A stretch of DNA of 64,000 nucleotides from Asticcacaulis excentricus CB 48 (GTDB lineage: Bacteria; Pseudomonadota; Alphaproteobacteria; Caulobacterales; Caulobacteraceae), in NCBI RefSeq assembly GCF_000175215.2, contig NC_014817.1, forward strand, positions 1,139,501 to 1,203,500, read 5' to 3'. The notes beneath the pieces were generated by a model that saw only the letters and a program-made list of their open reading frames with translations, did not search any database and was not told where the DNA came from. The translations under genes were made by a program, and so were the position numbers. Below are positions 17,949 to 25,918 of this stretch, one piece after another. Numbering within the stretch: the first letter of the stretch is position 1; the number at the start of each line of letters is the position of its first letter.

Positions 17949-19922
17949 TCAAGCCGCCGTTTCGCTCAGCGTATCCGCGCCCAGAATGTCGCTCAGGCGC
18001 TGCGGACGGCCCAGCAGATAGCCCTGAAGCTGATCAACCCCCAGCGTGCGCAGGGTCTCGCGCTGGTCGTCGGTTTCCACCCCTTCGGCGACGATGGTCA
18101 GGCCGAAGGCGCGGGCGATCAGTATGGTGCTTTCGATGATCACACGGCTTTGACCGCTCAGGTCGGCGACGAAAGACTGGTCGATCTTTATGCCGCTAAC
18201 ATTGAGGTGCCGCAGGCGCGATAGAGACGAGTAACCCGTGCCGAAATCGTCGATATGGATGTTTACGCCCAGCGCTTTGAGGTGTTTGATGGTTTGGGTG
18301 ACCTGCTCGATATGACCGTCATCGAAGACGCTTTCGGTCACTTCGACTTCCAGACACGTAGGCGAGAGGCCGGTACGCGACAGGATCGACACCAGATGCA
18401 GGGCGAAGGTATCGAGCGTCAGTTGCTTGACCGAGACGTTGACGGCCACCTTGGCGCTCACCCCCTGACGCCGCCACTGGACGGCGTCGGTGCAGGCGCG
18501 TTCCAGCACCCAGTTGCCGAGTGCTACGATGCGGTCGGTATCTTCGGCCAGACGGATGAACTCGTCCGGGCGGATGGTGCCCAGCTCCGGATGGTCCCAG
18601 CGGCACAGGGCCTCATAGGAGAGAAGCGCGCCGGTGCGGGCACAGACGATCGGCTGATAAGCAACGTAAAGGGCGTCGCTGCCGATGGCTTCGCTGAGGG
18701 CGCGGCTGAGGTTGAAGCGGCGGCGCAGGCTTTCGGCAAAGGTTTCGTCAAAGGCGAGCGTCCGCCCGCGCCCGCTGCGCTTGACCTCGGTAGTGGCCAG
18801 ATCGGCGGCGTGGACGATGTCCGAAAAGGTCTTGTCGTGGTCGGGATGGCAGGCCCAGCCGATACTGACGCCCAGCTTGAGATCGGTGCCTTCGATGTTC
18901 AGCGGGATATCGACCGCGCGCGATACGGCCTCCGACACCTCATCGACCAGCGCATGGACATCGCCGGTGACCGGGCAGGCCAGAACAAACTCATCGCCAC
19001 CCCATCGGGCCAGACGGGCCTGCGGCGGGGCCACGGACTCGATCTGCTGGGCGATGGCGGTCAGCACCTTATCGCCGGCCTCGTGGCTCAGGGCGTCATT
19101 GACCTGCTTGAAACGGTCGAGGTCGAGGAAAAAGACGACGGTGCGGGTCTTAGGCTCGGCCTCGATCCGCTTCTGATGCCAGTCGAACAGACCGTAGCGG
19201 TTGAACAGGCCGGTCAGCTTATCCGTGTGGGCCAGCCGCGCCAGCCGCTCGGTGCGTTCGCTGACCTTGGCCTCCAGCACCTGATTGACCTCGCTGAGCT
19301 GTTTGATCAGGCTGAGATTGCGGTCTTCGAGGGTGAGATTGCGCACCAGAAGACGATGATTGCCACGCAGCGTCACCAGCATCACGCCGCAGAAGATCAG
19401 GCCCAGACAGCCCAGGGTGCGATGCGTATCGTCGTGGGTCAGGAGGGTCAGGGAGGCGGGCAGCAGCAGCAGGCCGATATAGACGCTGCCGGCACGCGCA
19501 AAGCTGGAGGTCACGCCCGTGGCCCCGCCCGCCAGTGCCGACAGGATGATCAGGATGGCATACTGCGCTTCGACAGACGCGGTTTCAGGGTGTTTGGCAA
19601 ACAGATAGACGGCGAGAGCCGACCACAGGCTGCCGGAGACTAGCAGGCCCGCCGCATAGCTGGCCTTCCAGAACTGATAATCGCTCTTACGCCGCCAGTT
19701 GCGCTTGTCCTGATGAAAGCGCGCCCATGAGCCGCCGCGGATCAGAATGACGGTCACATGCACCAGCACCCACCCGGACAACAGGGGGTGGTTCGCTATG
19801 TCGAGCAGGAAGCTGGCCCCGACTACGCAGGCCAGATTGACCAGCAACATCGGCCCAAGGGTGCGATAGGCCTGACGCAGCAGGTGCGGGTGATACGAAA
19901 CAGGATGAAACAGGGTCGGCAT
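17949..19922 (-). CDS. Membrane GGDEF-EAL bifunctional c-di-GMP signalling protein
   Basis: About 657 residues from ATG 19922 (an in-frame TTG lies two codons upstream). The first 190 residues hold six or so hydrophobic segments (a MASE-like membrane sensor), then a short coiled coil (about 200-235), a GGDEF domain with intact GGDEF at about 308-312 and an EAL domain with YEALCRW, EVTES, IDDFGTGYSSLSRL and IDQSFV. Both catalytic sites look intact, so it could make and degrade cyclic di-GMP; net activity cannot be told. The position five residues before GGDEF lacks an RxxD inhibitory site. It converges on the receptor gene. Confidence 0.92.
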   Translation of the reverse strand: MPTLFHPVSYHPHLLRQAYRTLGPMLLVNLACVVGASFLLDIANHPLLSGWVLVHVTVILIRGGSWARFHQDKRNWRRKSDYQFWKASYAAGLLVSGSLWSALAVYLFAKHPETASVEAQYAILIILSALAGGATGVTSSFARAGSVYIGLLLLPASLTLLTHDDTHRTLGCLGLIFCGVMLVTLRGNHRLLVRNLTLEDRNLSLIKQLSEVNQVLEAKVSERTERLARLAHTDKLTGLFNRYGLFDWHQKRIEAEPKTRTVVFFLDLDRFKQVNDALSHEAGDKVLTAIAQQIESVAPPQARLARWGGDEFVLACPVTGDVHALVDEVSEAVSRAVDIPLNIEGTDLKLGVSIGWACHPDHDKTFSDIVHAADLATTEVKRSGRGRTLAFDETFAESLRRRFNLSRALSEAIGSDALYVAYQPIVCARTGALLSYEALCRWDHPELGTIRPDEFIRLAEDTDRIVALGNWVLERACTDAVQWRRQGVSAKVAVNVSVKQLTLDTFALHLVSILSRTGLSPTCLEVEVTESVFDDGHIEQVTQTIKHLKALGVNIHIDDFGTGYSSLSRLRHLNVSGIKIDQSFVADLSGQSRVIIESTILIARAFGLTIVAEGVETDDQRETLRTLGVDQLQGYLLGRPQRLSDILGADTLSETAA

Positions 19923-20010
19923 GAGCAATCGGATCGCAGGGAACTTAGCCCATTGATAACATTGTCATGTTAACGAACCGAGAAGATTACCCTGCCCCTG
20001 TCGTGAAAAC

Positions 20011-20211
20011 CTACGACCCGGCCTTGATCGCCATGCTGAGGATCAGAATGCCGATGGCGATGATCTGGGTCCGCACGCGCCATTCCATCGCCTTGTTGAG
20101 CTTTGCGCCCGCTTCCTTGCCGTTTTGCGCAAAGGCGAACATGCCCATGATAAAGGTCGCTAGCACGACCAGCAACGACAGGCCGATAGCAATATTGACG
20201 ATGATATCCAT
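20011..20211 (-). CDS. Twin transmembrane helix small protein (HIG1-like)
   Basis: A 66-residue protein starting at ATG 20211 (MDIIVNIAIG), with two hydrophobic helices (about 4-28 and 48-63) around a conserved-looking loop, LNKAMEWRVRTQ. This matches the short alphaproteobacterial twin-transmembrane or HIG1 domain family (NKxMxWRV pattern), associated in some organisms with respiratory complexes. Specific role unknown. It is downstream of the fasciclin gene on the same strand but separated from it by a terminator. Confidence 0.8.
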   Translation of the reverse strand: MDIIVNIAIGLSLLVVLATFIMGMFAFAQNGKEAGAKLNKAMEWRVRTQIIAIGILILSMAIKAGS

Positions 20212-20234
20212 AGCGTGATCTTTCCGGGCGGACG

Positions 20235-20269
20235 GTAAAAGAGGCCCGGAAGGGGGACCGGGCCTCTTT
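20235..20269 (-). terminator. Terminator of the fasciclin gene
   Basis: On the minus strand, AAAGAGGCCCGG and CCGGGCCTCTTT (20258-20269 with 20238-20249) form a 12-bp stem followed by a short T run (CTCTTTTACC). It lies 13 bases past the fasciclin stop. Confidence 0.75.
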
Positions 20270-20281
20270 AAGCGGTACAGA

Positions 20282-20830
20282 TTATTTCGGCAGAACGACC
20301 TTGTCGATGACGTGGATGACGCCATTCTTTTGATAAAGGTCGGTGGTGGTGACGGTGGCCACACCGCCCGATTCATCGGTCAGCACAACCTTGCCGCCCG
20401 ACAGCGAGGCGACCAGCGTATCGCCGCTGACGGTGGTGATCGTGTATTTGCCATTGTGGGCATTGATGGCAGCGATCAGGTCGGCAGCCTTCACCTTACC
20501 GGCGACGACGTGATAGGTCAGAACCTTGGTCAGCTTGGCCTTGTTTTCCGGCTTCAGCAGCGTCGGCACCGTGCCCTGCGGCAGGGCATCGAAGCCGGCG
20601 TTGGTCGGGGCAAACACCGTGAAGGGGCCGGGACCGGACAGTGTACCCACGAGGTCGGCGGCCTTAACCGCAGCGACCAGCGTGCTGAAGTTCGGGTTGC
20701 CAGCGGCAGTTTCAACGATGGTGGTGGTGGGCTTGGCCCCGTGATCGTGGGCCAGAGCGGCGGCCGGCAGGGTCAGGCTGGTGGCGAGCACAGCGATGGT
20801 CAGCTTATGCAATAGATTGCGCTTAATCAT
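20282..20830 (-). CDS. Secreted fasciclin (FAS1) domain protein
   Basis: 182 residues with a signal peptide (ALAHDHG) and one FAS1 domain. Family motifs are NPNFSTLVAAVKAADLVGTL, FTVFAPTNAGFDALP (H1-type box), LTYHVVAGKV (YH motif) and NGVIHVIDKVVLPK (H2 box). FAS1 proteins act in adhesion or binding at the cell surface; bacterial single-domain members are usually periplasmic or secreted. Upstream ribosome site region AGACTAAACCC is weak. No partner gene is evident. Confidence 0.93.
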   Translation of the reverse strand: MIKRNLLHKLTIAVLATSLTLPAAALAHDHGAKPTTTIVETAAGNPNFSTLVAAVKAADLVGTLSGPGPFTVFAPTNAGFDALPQGTVPTLLKPENKAKLTKVLTYHVVAGKVKAADLIAAINAHNGKYTITTVSGDTLVASLSGGKVVLTDESGGVATVTTTDLYQKNGVIHVIDKVVLPK

Positions 20831-20938
20831 GGGTTTAGTCTCCGTCTGTTGGGGGACGCCGAACGTGGCGATAAACTCGAAATCAGAAGCGCTTCTGGAT
20901 ATCTATACGGCGGGTCGCGGCGTTTAGATTAGACGGCG

Positions 20939-21385
20939 CTACGGCTTACGCATGGGTCTGGCCCCCAAAGCGCGGGCGAGGCGCGACAGGGCGGGACGCA
21001 CGGGCAGGAAGGCGCGGTAGGCGCGCTCAAGCCACCAAGCCACGCCGGGCAGGCGGGCCAGACGCGCCAGCCAGCGCCAGCCGGGCACCTGCGACCAGAT
21101 GGCGATAAACGCCTGGGCCCCTGATACCAGAGTGCCATCGGGCTGACGCACGTGCAGGCGTTTCAGCGCCGCCGCACGCGGCAGATCGGGTTCTGGTCCT
21201 ACCGCGCTGTCGGCCACATCAACGAAGCGCAGGGCCTCGCCCGCGCGCGCCGAATAGTAGCGGATTTCGGTGGAACAAAGGGCGCAGGACCCGTCGAAAT
21301 AGACGGTCAGGCCCTCGCGGCAGACCGTGCCGCAGTCGGCGATTTCAGGGTCGGGTGTTTCGGATTTATCGGGCGTCTGGGTCAT
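20939..21385 (-). CDS. DCC family (DUF393) thiol-disulfide oxidoreductase-like protein
   Basis: About 148 residues from ATG 21385; an in-frame GTG five codons upstream is the alternative, but AAGG lies five bases before the ATG. The family signature appears as VYFDGSCALCSTEIRYY with the CxxC pair, followed by LRFVDVADS and an amphipathic C-terminal half (AFIAIWSQVPGWRWLARLARLPG shortened: AFIAIWSQVPGW). DCC proteins are predicted thioredoxin-like oxidoreductases of unknown partner. The extra Cys residues near the N-terminus (IADCGTVC) are unusual. Confidence 0.85.
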   Translation of the reverse strand: MTQTPDKSETPDPEIADCGTVCREGLTVYFDGSCALCSTEIRYYSARAGEALRFVDVADSAVGPEPDLPRAAALKRLHVRQPDGTLVSGAQAFIAIWSQVPGWRWLARLARLPGVAWWLERAYRAFLPVRPALSRLARALGARPMRKP

Positions 21386-21433
21386 GCGCCTTTTACGCAC
21401 GAAACCGCTGTTTAGACGGGTCTGGTGACCACT

Positions 21434-22804
21434 CTATCGCACCTTGATATAGACCGGGCTGGCATAGACCCACAGGTCCGGCCACGGGTTTTCCCCCAGC
21501 GGGTCGGACAGGGGCTCGGCCTCATCGGTCGCCGTGCCGCGCAGACGCAGATAGGCGTCGCTGCTGGCGGTAAAAGACCAGCTGAGGGTGATAGTCTCGC
21601 CGTTGCGCGTCCAGTCGGCGGGGGTGAAGGTCTTCACCACCTGCGTCGTCGCATTGCGCTCAGCCACCTGTCCGGTCACCTCACCCATGATCAGGTCCAC
21701 GCGCCTCAGTTCCGGGTGGTCGCCGTGGGCGTTCGGCCCGGCGGGGTCGCGCAGGCGCACCGACACCTGCACCGTCTCGCCTTTTTGGACCGTGGCCGTG
21801 TCGCCCAGATTGGCGCCCGCGACGTCCATATCCAGTTCGCTGACCAGATCGCCGGTGGCCACAAAGACGCGGCCCTTGCGCAGGCCATCCAGAATATCCG
21901 CCGGGTCCTTGCGCGCCTTGACCCAGGTTTTGGCGTACTGACCGGGCCAGAAGTCTTCGCCGCCGTCGGCGACATTGCGATGCGAATCCGAGGTGGCGGT
22001 GACGACGAAGTGGCGGCCTTCGCCCAGCAGCGCGTCCCACACGCCGCCGAGGCGCGCCGTCATGGCATCAAACCCGCCATAGGTCGGTGACTGCTCGTAA
22101 TAGCCGCGCTTGCGCAGGGTGTCGGGCGTCGCCCCGCTCTTGAGACTGGCGCCCTGATGGCCCGGCGCGCCTTCCATGCCGATGGCGACGTCGGGGGCGG
22201 TGTCCATCCAGCGGCGCAGGGATTGCGGCGTATGGCGGCCATAACCGTCGGGCGATTTCGCGCCGCGCGACGGGTGGTTGGCGATGACCAGCGGTTGGGG
22301 GTTCAGCCCCTGCATCTCAGCCAGCGCGGCGATCATGCGCGCCGGGTCGTCACGGGCCGGGTCGCGGATTTCATGGGCGTCATAGCTGCGCTCCAGATGA
22401 CGCAGGGTCTCGGCCTCGTGCGGGTCGATGGCCATGATCAGGCTGGAATGGTCGCCGCCCGGTGTATTGAGTTCCAGGCCAAAAAACTGGATCAGGTCGG
22501 GCACCGCCTGACGCGCCTGCAAAACCTCTGGATAGGCCTGCTCGTAGCGCAGTTTCGACAGGCCTTCGCCGCCGTGGTCGATCAGCACGACCCAGTTCAG
22601 GCCGTACTGTTGGGCGCGGCGGGCGTTTTCGGGCAGGGTGTAGATGCCGTCCTTGCCCAGCACATAGGTGCCGTCTTCGGCGCGCTTGCCCGAAAAGCGA
22701 CTGTGGACATGGTGATCCCCGGAAAGCCAGGTTCGTGCCTCCTCGGCGTGGGCGTGGCCGGTGAGAGCCACCAGTGCAGTGAAGGCAAGACAGGAAAAGC
22801 GCAT
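21434..22804 (-). CDS. CehA/McbA family metallohydrolase (PHP domain), secreted
   Basis: 456 residues from ATG 22804 (MRFSCLAFTALVALTGHAHAEE), chosen because it begins a clear signal peptide; the longer frame upstream runs through a terminator. PHP-type metal motifs are GDHHVHSRFSG, LIDHGGEG, NHPSRGAKSPDG and TSDSHRN, and a C-terminal beta-rich domain (TVQKGETVQVSVRLRD) follows. The CehA/McbA family includes carbaryl ester hydrolases, but most members have unknown phosphoesterase or esterase substrates. Its ribosome site lies inside the preceding hairpin (see terminator at 22805). Confidence 0.85.
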   Translation of the reverse strand: MRFSCLAFTALVALTGHAHAEEARTWLSGDHHVHSRFSGKRAEDGTYVLGKDGIYTLPENARRAQQYGLNWVVLIDHGGEGLSKLRYEQAYPEVLQARQAVPDLIQFFGLELNTPGGDHSSLIMAIDPHEAETLRHLERSYDAHEIRDPARDDPARMIAALAEMQGLNPQPLVIANHPSRGAKSPDGYGRHTPQSLRRWMDTAPDVAIGMEGAPGHQGASLKSGATPDTLRKRGYYEQSPTYGGFDAMTARLGGVWDALLGEGRHFVVTATSDSHRNVADGGEDFWPGQYAKTWVKARKDPADILDGLRKGRVFVATGDLVSELDMDVAGANLGDTATVQKGETVQVSVRLRDPAGPNAHGDHPELRRVDLIMGEVTGQVAERNATTQVVKTFTPADWTRNGETITLSWSFTASSDAYLRLRGTATDEAEPLSDPLGENPWPDLWVYASPVYIKVR

Positions 22805-22830
22805 GAAAAAAGCTCCCGGAAACGGGAGCT
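22805..22830 (-). terminator. Terminator hairpin that contains the downstream gene's ribosome site
   Basis: On the minus strand AGCTCCCG-TTTC-CGGGAGCT is followed by six T residues and then C-ATG of the CehA-type gene. The 3' arm of the stem (CGGGAGCT) includes GGGAG, the only Shine-Dalgarno-like sequence at proper distance. It can therefore terminate the GntR transcript and also sequester the ribosome site. Confidence 0.75.
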
Positions 22831-22869
22831 TCTTACCGGTCGAGTGTGACAGTTTTGCTGCGCTGGGTT

Positions 22870-23529
22870 TCAGGCGCGTTTGTCGTTCTCGAATTCCTTG
22901 CGCAGGTCGTAAAGCGTTTCGGCGATGTGCGCATACATCAGTTCGGACGCCTCTTCGCCCTTCCCGCGCATCCACAGGTCCAGAAGCGTCGAATGCTCCT
23001 GATGCGCGCGATCGTCTCGCCCGGCGGGCTCAAGATGCTTTGAGACGTAGCGTTCCGCGATGATGTTCAACCGCTCGATAATCTGCAGGGTGACCTGCCG
23101 GCCCAGCGGTCGCACCAGCGACAGGTGGAAGGCACGGTTAAGCTTACCCACCTCGCTCTTGTTATCCTCGGCGGCGGCGCGGTCCAGCGCGTCCAGCGCG
23201 TCGCGCGCGGCCTTGTGGTCGGCCGGCGTGGCCAGGGCGGCGGCACGCGCCACGGCTTCCGGTTCGATCTTCAGTCGCAGGGCATAGACCTCTTCGGCCT
23301 CAGAGGCGGTCATCGGGCGGACAAAGAAGCCGCGATTGGCCTGAGAGGTGAGGAGGCCCTCCTGCTCCAGCCGCACCAGCGCCTCACGTAATGGGATCTT
23401 GCTAACCCCCAGCTCCGCTGCCAGGGCATCCTGACGGATGGCGACCTCGACAGGCAGGGAGCCGGAAATGATCCGATCCCGGACGAGGGTAAAGATCTGT
23501 TCAGAGAGGGTTTGGACGACCAGCGCCAT
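22870..23529 (-). CDS. GntR family (FCD) transcriptional regulator, probable hydroxyproline-operon regulator
   Basis: About 219 residues from ATG 23529 (MALVVQT), the start that puts the winged helix at the N-terminus (TLVRDRIISGSLP, LAAELGVSKIPLREALVRLEQEGLL) followed by the FCD ligand domain (EEVYALRLKIEPEAV, HLSLVRPLG, RAHQEHSTLLDLW). It lies next to hydroxyproline catabolic genes, where GntR/FCD regulators commonly act as repressors relieved by a pathway metabolite. A palindrome TATACCGTATA upstream of the catabolic genes is its likely operator. A weaker relative, TATATGTTATAC, lies at 23550-23561, 21 bases upstream of its own start, and suggests autoregulation. Confidence 0.88.
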   Translation of the reverse strand: MALVVQTLSEQIFTLVRDRIISGSLPVEVAIRQDALAAELGVSKIPLREALVRLEQEGLLTSQANRGFFVRPMTASEAEEVYALRLKIEPEAVARAAALATPADHKAARDALDALDRAAAEDNKSEVGKLNRAFHLSLVRPLGRQVTLQIIERLNIIAERYVSKHLEPAGRDDRAHQEHSTLLDLWMRGKGEEASELMYAHIAETLYDLRKEFENDKRA

Positions 23530-23750
23530 GCGAAACTCTTGTTTGGGTTTATATGTTATACGCTTTTTGTAACACTGTGCTGCTAACGCTAACAAGTCAA
23601 CATGTGTAACCTGATTCTGCAGACATCTGATACAACGGCCTAAGAGGCTGACGTATTTGGCCGTTAAATCACAAACCCCTTGTCACAAACGCCCGTAGCG
23701 GGCAACGGCTATGCGTTGCTCGTTGCGTTTCTTTTGAGAACGAGACCGCG

Positions 23751-24770
23751 TTATAGGACCTGAAAACCGTCCCAGAACTGATCTTCGCGGTCAATCCAGA
23801 TGGTGTTGAAACCGGTCGAGATCGCCGAGCCTTCGATGGACGGGATGATGGCCCGCTGGCCGTTTAGATCGACCTCTTTCGTCACCACGCCGGTAAAGCG
23901 GCTACAGATATAGCTCTGGTGGATAAAGGGCTCACCTACCCTCAGGCGGCCTGTGGCGTGCAGGTGTGCCAGCCGCGCTGAGGTGCCGGTGCCGCAGGGT
24001 GAGCGGTCGATGGCGCGTTCGCCGTAAAAGACGGCGTTGCGGCCGTGTGCAGGATTGACTTCGCCTTCGGCGTTTTTGGGCGCGTCCGCCCACAGGACGT
24101 GGCTGACGCCGCGAATGGTGGGGTCCAGCGGATGCACAGGCTCGTAGACCTCACGAACCAGGGTGCGGATGGTGCGGCTCAACTCGATGAGCCGCGCGGC
24201 CCCCAGAGCGTCGAGGCCGGTATACGGGCCGTCTTTGGTGGGCTCGATAATGGCGTAGTAGTTGCCGCCATAGGACACATCCAGCGTAATCGGCCCGAAG
24301 TCTGGCACGTCTATCTCAACGCCGGTTTTGGCCAGATAGGCCGGGACATTGGTGATCTTGACCGCCGTCACCTTGGGGCCATTGATCTTGTAGTCGATGT
24401 CGATAATCCCGGCAGGCACTTCGAGCTTCAGCTTGCCCGGCGTGCGCGGCGTAATCAGGCCATTTTCCAGCGCGAAGGTCACCATGCCGATGGTGCCGTG
24501 CCCGCACATGGGCAGGCAGCCGGAGGTTTCGATAAACAGGATACCGGCGTCGGTGTCCTCGAGCGTCGGCGGATAGAGGAAACCGCCCGACATCATGTCG
24601 TGACCGCGCGGCTCATAGCACAGGCCGGTTCGAATCCAGTCGAAGCGCGCCAAGAAATCCTGCCGCCGCTCGGACATATTCGACCCGCTGAGCAGCGGCG
24701 CACCGCCCGCCACCAGACGCACCGGATTTCCGGCGGTGTGACCATCAACGCAGAAGAAGGTATGACGCAT
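23751..24770 (-). CDS. 4-hydroxyproline 2-epimerase (proline racemase family)
   Basis: About 339 residues from ATG 24770 (MRHTFFCVDGHTAGNP). The two catalytic Cys residues are present in LPMCGHGTIG (about residue 88) and DRSPCGTGTSAR (about 258), which separates it from the trans-3-hydroxyproline dehydratases that carry Thr at one site. The enzyme converts trans-4-hydroxy-L-proline to cis-4-hydroxy-D-proline. The neighbouring DHDPS-like deaminase, FAD oxidase and M24 peptidase support this substrate rather than proline. HypRE/LhpA-type. The ribosome site is weak. Confidence 0.88.
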   Translation of the reverse strand: MRHTFFCVDGHTAGNPVRLVAGGAPLLSGSNMSERRQDFLARFDWIRTGLCYEPRGHDMMSGGFLYPPTLEDTDAGILFIETSGCLPMCGHGTIGMVTFALENGLITPRTPGKLKLEVPAGIIDIDYKINGPKVTAVKITNVPAYLAKTGVEIDVPDFGPITLDVSYGGNYYAIIEPTKDGPYTGLDALGAARLIELSRTIRTLVREVYEPVHPLDPTIRGVSHVLWADAPKNAEGEVNPAHGRNAVFYGERAIDRSPCGTGTSARLAHLHATGRLRVGEPFIHQSYICSRFTGVVTKEVDLNGQRAIIPSIEGSAISTGFNTIWIDREDQFWDGFQVL

Positions 24771-24926
24771 GGGGCAACTCACGGACAAAGTTTTGCGGCA
24801 AAGCTGCTTTTCTCCTCCCTACCGAGTGGGGAGGAGAAAGAGCGCAACCGTTAACGGGTCGCCTTAGCCTGTAGGATTTTCTGACATTTGGAAGGGGTAA
24901 ATGGACGGAACTCTGTACCCCCTGAA

Positions 24927-25841
24927 TTACGCCGCCTTGTTGATGCTCAGCGATGGGCGGGATGCGGCGGCCTCTTCGACCATTTTGATGATCTGTGCGC
25001 GACGCTCCCCGATCAGCGGCATACGCGGCATCCGCACGCGCTCGGAGCCGCGGCCCATGATCTGTTCGGCGAGTTTGATCGACTGAACCAGGTCGTGTTC
25101 GGCATCGAGGTGCAGCAGCGGCAGGAACCAGCGGTAGATTTCCAGCGCTGTCTTGGTGTCACCGGCTTCGAGCGCCTTGACCAGCATGACGGATTCATGC
25201 GGGAAGGCCGAGGTCAGGCCTGACACCCAGCCCTGAGCGCCCAGCAGCAGGCCTTCATAGGCCACATCGTCGAGGCCGGCGAAGATGGAATATCGGCTGC
25301 CGAAGGCGTTAAAGACGTCGGTGAAGCGGCGTGTATCGGCGGCGGATTCCTTGATCGCCACGATGTTTTTCACCGGACGCAGGGCTTCGAGCGCATCATT
25401 GCCGATATTGACGCGGTAGGCGGTTGGGTTGTTGTAGAGCATGATCGGCAAGCCGGTGGCATTGGCCACTTGCGTGAAGTGCTCAACCAGCTCATTCGTC
25501 TTCGGCACATAGACCATTGCCGGCAGCAGCATCAGGCCGTTGGCGCCGATTTTTTCGGCGTCACGGGCAAAGGCGACGGCGCGCGGCGTGGTGAGTTCGG
25601 AGGTGCCGACGACGACGGGCACGCGGCCGTTGACGACTTCGACGATAGCGGAGAGCAGCGTGCGCTTTTCATCCGGCTCCAGCGAATTGTTCTCGCCGCA
25701 GGTGCCGAGCGCGATGATACCGGTCACGCCGTCCTTGATCAGATCATCGATTACGCGCTGGCTTTCGGCCACGTCAATGGATAGGTCTTCTTTGAATTGT
25801 GTGGTGACCGCTGGGAATACGCCGCGCCAATCGACTTTCAT
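24927..25841 (-). CDS. DHDPS family protein, probable 1-pyrroline-4-hydroxy-2-carboxylate deaminase
   Basis: 304 residues of the DapA/N-acetylneuraminate-lyase superfamily. GTCGENNSLEPDEKR replaces the usual GTTGE box, the Schiff-base Lys is in VAIKESAADT (about 162), and the active-site Tyr in LYNNPTAYRVNI is present. In hydroxyproline clusters this family member deaminates 1-pyrroline-4-hydroxy-2-carboxylate to 2-oxoglutarate semialdehyde, which is the step after the FAD oxidase. Lysine biosynthesis is less likely given the context. It is divergent from the oxidase gene, with the shared operator between them. Confidence 0.82.
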   Translation of the reverse strand: MKVDWRGVFPAVTTQFKEDLSIDVAESQRVIDDLIKDGVTGIIALGTCGENNSLEPDEKRTLLSAIVEVVNGRVPVVVGTSELTTPRAVAFARDAEKIGANGLMLLPAMVYVPKTNELVEHFTQVANATGLPIMLYNNPTAYRVNIGNDALEALRPVKNIVAIKESAADTRRFTDVFNAFGSRYSIFAGLDDVAYEGLLLGAQGWVSGLTSAFPHESVMLVKALEAGDTKTALEIYRWFLPLLHLDAEHDLVQSIKLAEQIMGRGSERVRMPRMPLIGERRAQIIKMVEEAAASRPSLSINKAA

Positions 25842-25870
25842 TGTTTACTCCAACTGCTTGCGTAAGAATA

Positions 25871-25882
25871 TATACCGTATAC
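25871..25882. promoter_or_regulatory. Candidate GntR/FCD operator in divergent hydroxyproline promoter region
   Basis: TATACCGTATAC lies in the 77-base gap between the deaminase and oxidase starts. The first 11 bases are identical to 28375-28385 upstream of the beta-galactosidase, and the core is palindromic (TATA-CCG-TATA). Confidence 0.6.
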
Positions 25883-25918
25883 AATATGCAATGATGCGGC
25901 GCAAGAAGGAACGTTCAT

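Noticed and set aside
18255..19643. 462-codon open frame on the plus strand opposite the GGDEF-EAL gene
   Set aside because: It is an antisense shadow of a gene with clear GGDEF and EAL motifs; its translation has no recognisable domain and a Gln/Gly/Asp-rich composition typical of antisense frames in GC-rich DNA.
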